A stretch of 64,000 nt of DNA, from positions 124,001 to 188,000 of the forward strand of contig NZ_JADPKR010000002.1 in NCBI RefSeq assembly GCF_023074055.1, written 5' to 3'. Numbering within the stretch: position 1 is the stretch's first letter; each line of letters begins with the position of its first letter. This stretch comes from Bradyrhizobium sp. 141. GTDB lineage: Bacteria; Pseudomonadota; Alphaproteobacteria; Rhizobiales; Xanthobacteraceae. The notes beneath the pieces were generated by a model. It had not been told where the DNA came from and ran no database searches. It was given only the letters and a program-made list of their open reading frames with translations. Below, in pieces: positions 47,832-57,221 of this stretch. Both the position numbers and the translations under genes were made by a program.

Positions 47832-49643
47832 ATGACGACCGTCCCCATTTCGAACATCCGCAATTTCTCCATCGTCGCCCATATCGACCATGGCAAATCG
47901 ACGCTGGCCGATCGTCTGATCCAGATGACGGGCGGCCTCTCCGACCGCGAAATGGCGGGCAAGGAGCAGGTGCTCGATTCCATGGACATCGAGCGCGAGC
48001 GCGGCATCACCATCAAGGCGCAGACGGTGCGCCTCGCCTACCGCGCCAAGGACGGCAAGGACTACATCTTCAACCTGATGGATACGCCCGGCCATGTCGA
48101 CTTCGCCTACGAAGTCTCGCGGTCGCTGGCGGCCTGCGAGGGTTCCCTGCTGGTGGTCGACGCCAGCCAGGGCGTCGAGGCGCAGACGCTGGCCAACGTC
48201 TACCAGGCGCTCGACAACAATCACGAGATCGTCCCGGTCCTGAACAAGGTCGACCTTCCCGCCGCCGAGCCCGAGAAGATCAAGCAGCAGATCGAGGACG
48301 TCATCGGCATCGACGCCTCCGACGCGGTAATGATCTCGGCCAAGACCGGCCTCGGCGTCCCCGATGTGCTCGAAGCCATCGTCACCCGCCTGCCGCCGCC
48401 GAAGGGCGACCGCAATGCGACGCTGAAGGCGCTGCTGGTCGACAGCTGGTACGACGTCTATCTCGGCGTCGTCGTTCTCATTCGCGTCGTCGACGGCGTC
48501 ATGAAGAAGGGCAGCCGCGTCCGCATGATGGGCACGGGCGCAGCCTACGACGTCGAGCGCGTCGGCTTCTTCACGCCGAAGATGACACAGGTCGACGAGC
48601 TCGGCCCCGGCGAGATCGGCTTCATCACCGCCGCGATCAAGGAAGTCGCCGACACCCGCGTCGGCGACACCATCACCGACGACAGGAAGCCGGTCACCGA
48701 AATGCTGCCGGGCTTCAAGCCCGCCATCCCCGTGGTGTTCTGCGGCCTGTTCCCGGTCGATGCCGACGATTTCGAAACGCTGCGCGGCGCCATGGGCAAG
48801 CTGCGCCTCAACGACGCCAGCTTCTCGTTCGAGATGGAAACCTCGGCCGCACTCGGCTTCGGCTTCCGCTGCGGCTTCCTCGGACTTCTGCACCTCGAGA
48901 TCATCCAGGAGCGGCTGTCGCGCGAGTTCGACCTCAATCTGATCGCGACCGCCCCGAGCGTCATCTACAAGATGAAGCTCACCGACGACACCGAGATCGA
49001 GATCCACAATCCCGTCGACATGCCCGACGTGGTGAAGATCGCCGAGATCCAGGAGCCCTGGATCGAGGCGACGATCCTCACGCCCGACGAATATCTCGGC
49101 AGCGTGCTGAAGCTGTGCCAGGACCGCCGCGGCGCGCAGAAGGAGCTGACCTATGTCGGCGCCCGCGCGATGGTGAAATACGATCTGCCGCTGAACGAGG
49201 TGGTGTTCGATTTCTACGACCGCCTGAAATCGGTTTCCAAGGGCTACGCCTCGTTCGACTATCATCTGACCGATTACAAGCCGGCCGACCTCGTCAAGAT
49301 GCAGATCCTCGTCAACAACGAGCCGGTCGACGCGCTCTCGATGCTGGTCCACCGCACCCGTGCCGAGGGCCGCGGCCGTGCCATGGTCGAGAAGATGAAG
49401 GAGCTGATCCCGCCGCACATGTTCCAGATCCCGATCCAGGCAGCGATCGGCGGCAAGGTGATCGCCCGCGAGACGGTCCGCGCATTGCGCAAGGACGTCA
49501 CCGCAAAATGCTACGGCGGCGACATCACGCGTAAGCGCAAGCTTCTGGAGAAGCAGAAGGAAGGCAAGAAGAAGATGCGGCAGTTCGGCAAGGTCGACAT
49601 CCCGCAGGAAGCTTTCATTGCCGCGCTGAAGGTGGACAGCTGA
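47832..49643 (+). CDS. lepA: Elongation factor 4 (LepA)
   Basis: 603 residues from ATG 47832. A translational GTPase on the ribosome. G motifs: [16 protein letters not shown] (P-loop), [10 protein letters not shown] (switch I), DTPGHVDF and [10 protein letters not shown]; the LepA-specific C-terminal domain ends [20 protein letters not shown]. The length is normal. The frame is open to 47793 but family sequence begins at the chosen start ([19 protein letters not shown]). Confidence 0.98.
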   Translation: MTTVPISNIRNFSIVAHIDHGKSTLADRLIQMTGGLSDREMAGKEQVLDSMDIERERGITIKAQTVRLAYRAKDGKDYIFNLMDTPGHVDFAYEVSRSLAACEGSLLVVDASQGVEAQTLANVYQALDNNHEIVPVLNKVDLPAAEPEKIKQQIEDVIGIDASDAVMISAKTGLGVPDVLEAIVTRLPPPKGDRNATLKALLVDSWYDVYLGVVVLIRVVDGVMKKGSRVRMMGTGAAYDVERVGFFTPKMTQVDELGPGEIGFITAAIKEVADTRVGDTITDDRKPVTEMLPGFKPAIPVVFCGLFPVDADDFETLRGAMGKLRLNDASFSFEMETSAALGFGFRCGFLGLLHLEIIQERLSREFDLNLIATAPSVIYKMKLTDDTEIEIHNPVDMPDVVKIAEIQEPWIEATILTPDEYLGSVLKLCQDRRGAQKELTYVGARAMVKYDLPLNEVVFDFYDRLKSVSKGYASFDYHLTDYKPADLVKMQILVNNEPVDALSMLVHRTRAEGRGRAMVEKMKELIPPHMFQIPIQAAIGGKVIARETVRALRKDVTAKCYGGDITRKRKLLEKQKEGKKKMRQFGKVDIPQEAFIAALKVDS

Positions 49644-49678
49644 GGGATCTAAGGCCGCCTGACGAATACCTCAACCGC

Positions 49679-49765
49679 TGTCATGCCCGGGCTCGTCCCG
49701 GGCATCTACGTTCTTGGTATCCGGCAAAGTCGTGGATGGCCGGATCAAAGCCCGGCCATGACGAC
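49679..49765. repeat. Family D inverted-repeat element, copy 2
   Basis: GTCATGCCCGGGctcgtCCCGGGCAT and a second arm TGGATGGCCGGatcaaagCCCGGCCATGAC repeat the nested layout seen at 29403. Confidence 0.82.
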
Positions 49766-49828
49766 AAAAGCGTATCCTGTTTTCGAAGAGGCCGGTTTGA
49801 GCCTTTCGAGGCCGAACAGCTAAATCCC

Positions 49829-49923
49829 GAAAAACAACCCCACGCACAGTAGCCGACAGCTTGTTTGCATTTGCGTTTTCGATTTTTGCGAATCTGGTTT
49901 GACCCGTCGGGCAAAACAGTGGC
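49829..49923. repeat. Family E dispersed repeat, long copy
   Basis: It starts AAAAACAACCCCACGCACAG and ends GACCCGTCGGGCAAAACAGT. The core is shared with the short copy at 22783. It is locally AT-rich compared with its surroundings. Confidence 0.7.
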
Positions 49924-49953
49924 ATGACGCCATCATCGCAGCGTGTGGCACAC

Positions 49954-50082
49954 CGTCATTCCGGGGCTCGCGAAGCGAGAACCCGGAATCCATCAAGCAG
50001 CAAGCGAAGCGGTGAAATGGATCCTCAGATGCGCAATTGCGCATCATAGCTCGCGCCAAGTGGCCCGCCCCGGAATGACGAC
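49954..50082. repeat. Family D-type inverted repeat, variant
   Basis: GTCATTCCGGGGCTCGCGAAG, a segment ACCCGGAATCCATC, and a distal GCCCCGGAATGAC complete a long interrupted dyad with GCGCAATTGCGC in its centre. Confidence 0.78.
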
Positions 50083-50222
50083 AGTCACCTGGCCCCCTCA
50101 CCTAACAAAATCATCATCGCCTCACGCAATCGCGCCCAGCCGCCAGCCTTGCCCTCAGCCGCCCGATAGGCCACGATCCCCACCGCGCCCCATCAACAAA
50201 ACCAAGAGCGCCGAGGAAACGC

Positions 50223-51443
50223 ATGAGCAAGCCATCGAGCTTCGATTATGGCTGGGTCGTTGTCGCCGCGGGTGCGCTGATGACTTGTGTCGGGTTCGGC
50301 ACGATGCTGTCGCTGGCGGTGTTCCTGCAGCCGATCTCGGAAGCGATGGGCTGGTCGCGCGCCGGCGTGTCGGCGGCGGCGACGCTGGATTTTCTTTGCA
50401 TGGGCGTTGCCGCGTTCTTGTGGGGCACGCTGTCGGACCGCTTCGGCACCCGCATCGTGGTGCTCTCGGGAAGCCTGCTGCTGGGGCTCGGCCTCGTCAC
50501 CGCGAGCCAGGCAACGAGCCTGTGGCAATTTCAGCTCTTCTTCGGCGTGCTGATCGGCATTGCCGCCGGCAGCTTCTATGCACCGATGATGGCGCTCGCG
50601 AGCGCGTGGATCGAGAAGAACAGGAGCCTCGCGGTGGCGCTGGTCTCCGCCGGCATGGGCGTGTCGCCGGTGACGATCGCGCCGACCGCAAGCTGGCTGA
50701 TCACCGCCTATGACTGGCGCACCGCGATGCTGGTGATCGGCATTGCCGCGTGGGTGCTGCTGATCCCCGCCTGCTTCCTGGTGCGTCCGGCGCCGGCGGC
50801 AGCAGGCAACACGAATGCGGACGCCGCACCGAACGTGGAGCTGACCGCGGCGCAGGCGCTGCGCACGCCGCAATTCATCGCGCTGGCGGCGGCGCATTTT
50901 GCCTGCTGCGCCGCGCATTCCGGCCCGATCTTCCACATGGTGTCCTATGCGATGGTGTGCGGCATCGCCCCGCTCACGGCGGTGACGGTCTACAGCGTCG
51001 CCGGCGTCTCAGGCCTCGGCGGGCGCCTGCTGCTGGGCACGCTCGCCGATCGCATCGGTGCAAAGCCCGTGCTGGTCGGCGGCCTGTTCGTGCAGGCGAT
51101 GTGCATCGCGACTTATCTTGCGGTGGCCCGGCTCGGCGAATTCTATGCGCTCTCGGTCGTGTTCGGTCTCGCCTATGGCGGGGTGATGCCGCTCTATGCG
51201 GTGCTGGTCCGCGAATTCTTCGGCGCGCGCATCATGGGCACTGTGTTCGGCGCAGTCTCGGCCTTCGCCAGCCTCGGCATGGCGCTCGGTCCGTGGGCCG
51301 GCGGGCTCGTGTTCGACAATTTCCAGCAATACACGTGGCTGCACGCCGGCTCCTTCGCGATCGGGCTCGCCGCAGTCGCGGTGGCGCTGAGCTTTCCGAC
51401 CCGACGCAGGCAACCGCTCGACCTCGGCCGCGCCGCGGCCTGA
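50223..51443 (+). CDS. MFS transporter (oxalate/formate or monocarboxylate-like)
   Basis: 406 residues and twelve predicted transmembrane helices. The N-terminal half begins FDYGWVVVAAGALMTCVGFG, a pattern of OFA and monocarboxylate-type transporters; the loop GTLSDRFGTRIVVLSG after helix 2 is the MFS A motif, repeated in GTLADRIGAKPVLVGG in the second half. Substrate unknown, probably a small carboxylate. AGGAAACGC precedes the ATG. Confidence 0.92.
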   Translation: MSKPSSFDYGWVVVAAGALMTCVGFGTMLSLAVFLQPISEAMGWSRAGVSAAATLDFLCMGVAAFLWGTLSDRFGTRIVVLSGSLLLGLGLVTASQATSLWQFQLFFGVLIGIAAGSFYAPMMALASAWIEKNRSLAVALVSAGMGVSPVTIAPTASWLITAYDWRTAMLVIGIAAWVLLIPACFLVRPAPAAAGNTNADAAPNVELTAAQALRTPQFIALAAAHFACCAAHSGPIFHMVSYAMVCGIAPLTAVTVYSVAGVSGLGGRLLLGTLADRIGAKPVLVGGLFVQAMCIATYLAVARLGEFYALSVVFGLAYGGVMPLYAVLVREFFGARIMGTVFGAVSAFASLGMALGPWAGGLVFDNFQQYTWLHAGSFAIGLAAVAVALSFPTRRRQPLDLGRAAA

Positions 51444-51479
51444 CGCGGCAAGGGCGACTTCCGAGCGCGTGGAGCGACC

Positions 51480-51944
51480 ATGGAATGTACGATCCGATCT
51501 GCGCGCGCGAACGATACCAGCGAGATAAGCGCGGTCATCCTGCGTGCGCTGCGCGAAACGAACGCGAAGGACTATACGGACGAGATCATCGAAAGGGTCG
51601 AGCGCAGTTTCAGCCCGGACGCCGTGCTGCAACTGATCGGCAAACGCACCGTTTTCGTCGCCACCATTGGCAGCCGCGTCGTTGGAACGGCAAGTCTTGA
51701 CGGAAGCGTGGTCCGGACGGTTTTCGTAGCCCCCGACGTTCAGGCGCGCGGCATCGGCAAGCGGCTGATGGCCGAGATCGAGCGCACGGCGCGCGAGCGT
51801 AACATCGCTTCGCTGACCGTCCCTTCGTCGGTCACCGCGGAGGCTTTCTACGCCCGGCTTGGATTCGTTGCGGTGCGCGACAGTTACCATGGTGACGAGC
51901 GCACGATCATCATGGAGCGATTGCTCGACGAGCCCTCGCCATAG
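51480..51944 (+). CDS. GNAT-family N-acetyltransferase
   Basis: 154 residues of GNAT fold. The acetyl-CoA pocket is VRTVFVAPDVQARGIGKRLM (Q/RxxGxG/A motif: QARGIGKRL), and VTAEAFYARLGFVAVRD is the typical fourth motif. Substrate unknown; it lies 36 bp after the MFS gene and could be co-transcribed. Confidence 0.9.
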   Translation: MECTIRSARANDTSEISAVILRALRETNAKDYTDEIIERVERSFSPDAVLQLIGKRTVFVATIGSRVVGTASLDGSVVRTVFVAPDVQARGIGKRLMAEIERTARERNIASLTVPSSVTAEAFYARLGFVAVRDSYHGDERTIIMERLLDEPSP

Positions 51945-51947
51945 TCC

Positions 51948-52033
51948 GTAGCCCGGATGGAGCGAAGCGCAATCCGGGGTCATCGCCGCGGTTTCCAAAG
52001 TCCCCGGATTTTGTTTCGCTCCATCCGGGCTAC
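51948..52033. repeat. Family B inverted-repeat element, copy 2
   Basis: GTAGCCCGGATGGAGCGAAG and TTTCGCTCCATCCGGGCTAC are the arms, with CAATCCGGG and CCCCGGATT inside. It starts 3 bp after the GNAT stop. Confidence 0.88.
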
Positions 52034-52161
52034 GTCGGCGCGCAAGATCTGAGATCATGACGGGCGGACCAGGCGGCGCGATGTGATCTTGATCCTCCTT
52101 GCCAAATAGACCACCATCCCGTCCCTCACCGCTCACGGCAGAATGGGCGAGGAAACGCTAT

Positions 52162-53313
52162 ATGAATGCAACTTCCGGGGTTGGCTTGGTCGAACGTGCG
52201 CGCGCCATTGCGCCGCTGATCGCGCGCGAAGCCGACGAGATCGAGCGGACGCGGCGGCTCACGCCTGTCGTCGTGAACGCCCTCATCGACAACGGGCTCT
52301 ATCGCGCCCTCCTCCCGCAGAGCCTCGGCGGCACTGAAGCTCCGATCGACGTCTTCATGCAGATGCTGGAGGAGATCGCGAAGGCGGACGCCTCGACCGC
52401 CTGGTGTCTCGGCCAGTGCAGCGTCTGCGCGATGATTGCGGCCTCGCTCGACCACGATACCGCCCACGAGATCTTCAACACGCCGCCCGGCATTCTCGCC
52501 TGGGGCGCGATCGCGCATGAGGCACGCAGCGCCGTGGGCGGCTATCGCGTCACCGCGCGCTGGGATTTTGCCTCGGGCTCGCGGCAGGCGAGCTGGCTGG
52601 GGGCGCATGTGCGCATCATCAATGGCGACGGCATGCCGCGGACAAACGCCGACGGCTCGCCGGAGGTGCGGACCATCCTGTTTCCGGCCGCGCGCGCGGT
52701 GCTGCACGACGTCTGGCAGGCGATCGGGCTCGCCGGCACCGGCACGGATTCGTACGAAGTGAGCGACCTCTTCATCCCCGAGCGTTTTACGGCGTTCCGC
52801 GACGTGCCATCGGCGTTGCAGGAGAAGGGCCCGCTCTACAAGATCGGCACCGGCTCGACCTTCAGCCTCGGCTTTGCCGCGGTCTCGCTCGGCGTGGCGC
52901 GCGCCACGCTGGATGCCGCCATTGCGTTGGCACGTGGAAAGCACCAATCGCTCGCCGCCAGCGCGATGCGCGACAACCAATCGGTCCAGGGCCTGATCGG
53001 CCGCACCGAGGGGGATTTGCGCGCCGCGCGCGCCTATCTCTATGCGACCGCGCATACGATGTGGCGCGAACTCTGCGCGACCGGCGAATTCAGCGCGGCG
53101 CATCGCAGCGCGGTCCGCCTGGCCGCGACCTGGACCATCCATCAATCGGCGAAGGTGGTCGACACCGCCTATCATATGGCCGGTGCGACGGCGGTGTTCC
53201 GCAGCAACCCGTTCGAGCGGCGGTTTCGCGACATGCATGCGATCGCCCAGCAGATCCAGGCGCGCGATACGCATTACGAGGATGTGGGGAAGGCGATTTT
53301 GGCGGGGGGCTGA
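52162..53313 (+). CDS. Acyl-CoA dehydrogenase-fold flavoprotein (HsaA/DszC-like monooxygenase)
   Basis: 383 residues from ATG 52162, preceded by GAGGAA. It has the acyl-CoA dehydrogenase fold (N-terminal helical domain with YRALLPQSLGGTEAPIDVF, a middle beta barrel with RVTARWDFASGSRQASWLG, and a C-terminal helix bundle near IHQSAKVVDTAYHMAGATA). The C-terminal type resembles flavin-dependent hydroxylases of the HsaA/DszC group rather than true dehydrogenases; no YEG-type catalytic Glu motif is present. The substrate is unknown. Confidence 0.87.
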   Translation: MNATSGVGLVERARAIAPLIAREADEIERTRRLTPVVVNALIDNGLYRALLPQSLGGTEAPIDVFMQMLEEIAKADASTAWCLGQCSVCAMIAASLDHDTAHEIFNTPPGILAWGAIAHEARSAVGGYRVTARWDFASGSRQASWLGAHVRIINGDGMPRTNADGSPEVRTILFPAARAVLHDVWQAIGLAGTGTDSYEVSDLFIPERFTAFRDVPSALQEKGPLYKIGTGSTFSLGFAAVSLGVARATLDAAIALARGKHQSLAASAMRDNQSVQGLIGRTEGDLRAARAYLYATAHTMWRELCATGEFSAAHRSAVRLAATWTIHQSAKVVDTAYHMAGATAVFRSNPFERRFRDMHAIAQQIQARDTHYEDVGKAILAGG

Positions 53314-53333
53314 CCGCTTCCACGCTGACGGTG

Positions 53334-53456
53334 CGCTCCCTCCCCCGCTTGCGGGGGAGGGCTGGGGAGAGGGTGTCTCCGCAATCGAGACCCCCCAGAG
53401 GAAAGAACCCTCACCCGACGCTTCGCGTCGACCTCTCCCGCAAGCGGGAGAGGTCG
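53334..53456. repeat. Family C inverted-repeat element, copy 3 (reverse orientation)
   Basis: CTCCCTCCCCCGCttGCGGGGGAGGG and CTCTCCCGCaagCGGGAGAGGTC are the arms, with GGGTGTCTC and CCCTCACCCG inside. It runs opposite to the copies at 23552 and 27410. Confidence 0.88.
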
Positions 53457-53533
53457 ACCGAGAGAGCCGCGCGTCCCTTACGTTGGGAGATACTTGCGAA
53501 ACGCGAAGAAATGGCTCCGAAGGAGCGCGATGC

Positions 53534-55699
53534 TCACGCCACCAGCACGGCGTCCTCATCGCCGTCAATCCCGCGCTGTGCCGCGAGCAGGCTGACGATC
53601 TCCGCATTCGGCCGGGCCTTGCTGAACAGAAAGCCCTGGCCTTCGTCGCAGCCCTCGGTGCGGAGGCAGCTGAGCTCGGCTTCTGTCTCGACGCCTTCGG
53701 CGGTGATGGTGACCCCGAGGCCTTTGCCGAGGCTGACGATGGAGCGGATGATGGCCTGGGCCTCGCGGTTGGCGCCGAGATCGCGCACGAAGGACTGGTC
53801 GATCTTGATCTTGTCGAAGGGGAAGCTGCGTAAGTAGCTGAGGCTGGAATAGCCGGTGCCGAAATCGTCCATCGAGATGCGTACCCCGAGCGCGCGCAGC
53901 GCGTGCAGGGTCGCCAGCACCTGCGCGCTCTTTTCCAGCAGCAGCGTCTCGGTGATCTCGAGCTCGAGCCGCCGCGGCGGCAGGCCGGAATGCTTCAGCG
54001 CGTCGGTGACGATCGAGAGCAGATTGCCACTGCGAAACTGGAGCGGCGACAGATTGACGGCGACGCGGACGTCGTCCGGCCAGGCCGCGGCATCCAGGCA
54101 CGCCCGGCGCAGCATCAAGCCGCCGAGCGGGTTGATGAGACCCGTGTCCTCGGCAACCGGAATAAACTCGGCCGGCGAGACCATGCCGCGCTCCGCATGC
54201 GGCCAGCGCACCAGCGCCTCGAAGCCGGTGATGCGGCCGCTCTGGAGGTCGATCAACGGCTGATAATAGGGACGGAGCACGTCGTTCTGGATGGCGTCGC
54301 GCAGCTCGACCTCGATCTTGCGGCGGCTCTGCGCCTTGGCATCGAGCGCCGCCTCGAAGAAGGCGAAGGTGCCGCGCGCGTCGAGCTTGGCGCGTGACAG
54401 CGCCATGTCGGCGCTCTTGAGCAGCTTCTCGGACTCATCACCGTCGCCCGGCGCCATGGCGATGCCGATGGAGGCGCCGATCACCACGGAATGGCCGTCG
54501 AGCAGATAGGGATCAGCGATGGCTTCGAGCAGCCGCTTGGCCAGCATCACCGCGTCTTCGGGCCGCGCCAGACCGCTTTGCACGATCGCGAACTCGTCGG
54601 AATTGAGCCGCGCCAGCGCGTCTTCCTCACGCAAGGTGGAACGCAGCCGCTTGGCGACGCCCCGCAGCAGCTTGTCGCCGACCGCGTGTCCCAGCGTGTC
54701 GTTGACCGACTTGAAACTGTCGAGCCCGAGGATGAGCAGCGCGGCCTTGTCGGTGCTGCGCCGCGTGTGCAGCAGCATCTCGTCCATCTGCTGGCGCAAG
54801 AGATTGCGGTTGGGCAGGCCGGTCAGCCCGTCATGCTGGGCCATGAAGGCGAGCCGCGCCTCGGCGCGCTTGCGCTCGGTGATGTCCATCAGCGCGAGCA
54901 GCACCGCCGGTCGCTCGGCATAGGTCAGTTCGCGCGAATAGATCGCAAGGTCGATCAGCGCGCCGTCGGCCTTGACGTGCTTCCAGGTGCGCCCGGCCTG
55001 CTCCTCGCCCGAGGGACCGGCGGTCCAGGGCGGCTCGCGGTCAAAGGCCTGCAAGGAGCGGATCTTCAATTGCTCGAACTCGGCGCGGCTGTAACCGTAA
55101 TGCGCGACCGCGGCGTCGTTGACGCCGAGGATGCGCTCGTCATCCAGGGCGCAGACGATCATGGGCACGGGATTGCCGTCGAACAGCAGGCGGAACGAAG
55201 CCTCGCGCTGCTTCAATTCAGTGATGTCGACGCGCAGGCCGACGACGCCGCCGTCATCGGTCAAGCGCTCGTCGATCAGGATGACGCGGCCGTCCGACAG
55301 CTTCTGCTCGTGCCGCGCGGCAGGTTGATAGAGCTTTTGCAGCCGCTCGGCGATCCACTCGTCTTCGTGGCCGATGGCTTCGGGATAATCACCGCGGGTG
55401 ACGCCGATGCGCAGCGTGTCTTCGAGACGCGCGCCTTCTTCGAACAGATCGGCGGTCTTGCGGTAGATCTCGGCGTATTTCTTGTTCCAAAGCACGTAAC
55501 GGCCGTCGGCATCGAGAAACACGATGCCCTGCGGCAGGATGTCGATGGCCTGGCGCAGGCGCTCATGGGATTTGCGCGCTTCCGCGATCGCGGCTTCCGC
55601 CTCGGCGCGGCTGCGCATGACTTCGTCGCGGTCCGAACGGGTTCGCAACGCGCGCGCCAAGCGCGGCTTGCGTGGCAATTGGCCGGCCCAGGCAAGCAC
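53534..55699 (-). CDS. PAS-GGDEF-EAL protein, probable c-di-GMP phosphodiesterase
   Basis: About 721 residues from GTG 55699. A short coiled coil leads into two PAS domains (first near LPQGIVFLDADGRYVLWNKK), a GGDEF domain (QHDGLTGLPNRNLL) and an EAL domain. The GGDEF signature is degraded to RLNSDEFAIV, so cyclase activity is unlikely. The EAL domain keeps FEALVRW, VNLSPLQF, LEITETLLL, MDDFGTGYSSL, KIDQSFVRDL and TAEGVET, so c-di-GMP hydrolysis is likely. No transmembrane helix. The start is uncertain: ATG 55618 is also possible, and the frame continues to 56026 with no family sequence. Confidence 0.9.
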   Translation of the reverse strand: MLAWAGQLPRKPRLARALRTRSDRDEVMRSRAEAEAAIAEARKSHERLRQAIDILPQGIVFLDADGRYVLWNKKYAEIYRKTADLFEEGARLEDTLRIGVTRGDYPEAIGHEDEWIAERLQKLYQPAARHEQKLSDGRVILIDERLTDDGGVVGLRVDITELKQREASFRLLFDGNPVPMIVCALDDERILGVNDAAVAHYGYSRAEFEQLKIRSLQAFDREPPWTAGPSGEEQAGRTWKHVKADGALIDLAIYSRELTYAERPAVLLALMDITERKRAEARLAFMAQHDGLTGLPNRNLLRQQMDEMLLHTRRSTDKAALLILGLDSFKSVNDTLGHAVGDKLLRGVAKRLRSTLREEDALARLNSDEFAIVQSGLARPEDAVMLAKRLLEAIADPYLLDGHSVVIGASIGIAMAPGDGDESEKLLKSADMALSRAKLDARGTFAFFEAALDAKAQSRRKIEVELRDAIQNDVLRPYYQPLIDLQSGRITGFEALVRWPHAERGMVSPAEFIPVAEDTGLINPLGGLMLRRACLDAAAWPDDVRVAVNLSPLQFRSGNLLSIVTDALKHSGLPPRRLELEITETLLLEKSAQVLATLHALRALGVRISMDDFGTGYSSLSYLRSFPFDKIKIDQSFVRDLGANREAQAIIRSIVSLGKGLGVTITAEGVETEAELSCLRTEGCDEGQGFLFSKARPNAEIVSLLAAQRGIDGDEDAVLVA

Positions 55700-56242
55700 G
55701 CTTCTGTTTCGTTTTCTTGTTTTTCGAGACCCCAAACCCAACTTCACTCGTCCCAATCGCGCCCAGTGGGGCGCAAGTTTTGGGGCAAGTGTCTGAAAGA
55801 AAGGTAATCTTGGGTGACCGCGCCCGCCGGGGCAGCGCCTTGCGAACACCGAGAGCCCAGCTCTCGTGCCTGTTTGCGCGGCGCAAGCGGGCCGAGTGGC
55901 GCGCCAGACCTGTGGCCTCGTCGCAATCGGGCAGAGAGATGGCGCAAAAACGCGCCCTCTCCATGAATCAATTCCGCCCGCGCGTCCGATTGCATACGGC
56001 ATCGAGATGAACCGCGTTCCGCGCACGAATTTTAGTCAATGCAGGATACGGTTATCGTACTGTTAAGAATCGGGCTGGCCCGCGACAAGACGACGACGTT
56101 CGGACGACCTCATTGGACATGGGGATCGTCATCCCGGGCGCAGCTTACGCTGAGGCAACGGCTGTCAAGACGCCGTGAGTTCTCGGCTGGGCGAAAGCCT
56201 CATTCTTAACGCCGGCGCGGTGTTGGGCTATAAGGGCTGCGC
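55700..56242. other. 543-bp divergent intergenic region
   Basis: No gene is supported. It is upstream of both the GGDEF-EAL gene (minus) and mepA (plus), and base composition drops in several AT-rich patches (55700-55740, 56015-56070). Open minus-strand sequence runs through to 56026 but looks non-coding (Arg/Cys/Pro mix). Promoters could not be placed. Confidence 0.5.
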
Positions 56243-57187
56243 ATGAGTCCCCGCCACATCGCCCCTCTCCTGCTTGTCATAACGCTCCTGGCCGCCGGCG
56301 GCGCGCTGGCGCAGGACAAGGGCAGCGTCAGCCCGAAGCCGCTGCCGCCGCTCGCCAATCCCAACGATCCGGATCTCGCCGCCAAGGAGCTGTTCGCGCG
56401 AAAGCTGCTGCCGTCGAAGGGGTCGGCCCACGTCATCGGCTCCTACGCCAAGGGCTGCATCGGCGGCGCGGATCAGATGCCGGTCAACGGCGACCATTGG
56501 CAGGTGATGCGGCTGTCGCGCAATCGCAGCTACGGTCACCCCGAGATGATCGCGCTGATCAAGCGGCTCGCGGCCAGGGCGCACAAGAACGCGGGATGGC
56601 CGGGCATCCTGGTCGGCGACATCGCCCAGCCGCGCGGCGGCCCGGCGCTGTCAGGCCACGCCAGCCACCAGATCGGCCTCGATGCCGACATCTGGCTGAC
56701 GCCGATGCCGGACCGCCGCCTCTCGCGCGAGGAGCGCGAAGACATGTCGGCGGTGATGATGGTGCGACCCGACCGGCTCGACATCGATCCAAAAGTGTTC
56801 ACACCTGGCCATGTGCTGGTGCTGCGCGATGCGGCGCGGGAGCCGGCGGTGCAGCGCATCTTCGTCAACGCCGCGATCAAGAAGGCGCTGTGCCGCGAGG
56901 CCAAGGGCGACCGCGCGTGGCTGTCGAAGATCCGCCCCTGGTGGGGCCACGATTACCACTTCCACATCCGCATGCATTGCCCGGCTGGCGCCGGGGAATG
57001 CGAGGGTCAGCCGTCGCAATCCGAGGACGAAGGCTGCAAGCCCGCCGATCTCGCCTATTGGTTCTCCGACGCCGTGCTGCACCCCAAGCCGCCGCCGGAG
57101 CCGCCAAAGCCGAAGCCGCCGATGACGCTGGCGCAGATGCCGGCGGCCTGCAAGGCGGTGCTGCATGCGGCGGATGCGAAGCCGTAG
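56243..57187 (+). CDS. mepA: Penicillin-insensitive murein endopeptidase
   Basis: 314 residues: a signal peptide (ALLLVITLLAAGGALAQ-type, residues about 7-23) and the MepA LAS-type zinc endopeptidase domain. Metal and catalytic residues are in GGPALSGHASHQIGLDADIW (HxxxxxxD) and WWGHDYHFHIRMHCP (HxH). It cleaves the D-Ala-meso-DAP cross-links of peptidoglycan in the periplasm. The C-terminus is Pro/Lys-rich (PKPPPEPPKPKPPM) and could bind or span the wall. Confidence 0.94.
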   Translation: MSPRHIAPLLLVITLLAAGGALAQDKGSVSPKPLPPLANPNDPDLAAKELFARKLLPSKGSAHVIGSYAKGCIGGADQMPVNGDHWQVMRLSRNRSYGHPEMIALIKRLAARAHKNAGWPGILVGDIAQPRGGPALSGHASHQIGLDADIWLTPMPDRRLSREEREDMSAVMMVRPDRLDIDPKVFTPGHVLVLRDAAREPAVQRIFVNAAIKKALCREAKGDRAWLSKIRPWWGHDYHFHIRMHCPAGAGECEGQPSQSEDEGCKPADLAYWFSDAVLHPKPPPEPPKPKPPMTLAQMPAACKAVLHAADAKP

Positions 57188-57221
57188 TGTGTGTGTGGGC
57201 ATACTGTCGCCACCCCACCGC

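Larger units (their letters stand above)
49644..50222. other. 579-bp intergenic region built largely of repeats
   Basis: No gene is seen between lepA and the MFS gene. It contains a family D element (49679-49765), a family E element (49829-49923) and a second family D element (49954-50082). The remaining 140 bp before 50223 presumably holds the MFS promoter; ACGCATG with AGGAAACG gives the MFS start a ribosome site. Confidence 0.7.

Noticed and set aside
47754..49418. A 554-codon open frame antisense to lepA
   Set aside because: lepA is certain on the plus strand; the antisense product has no features.
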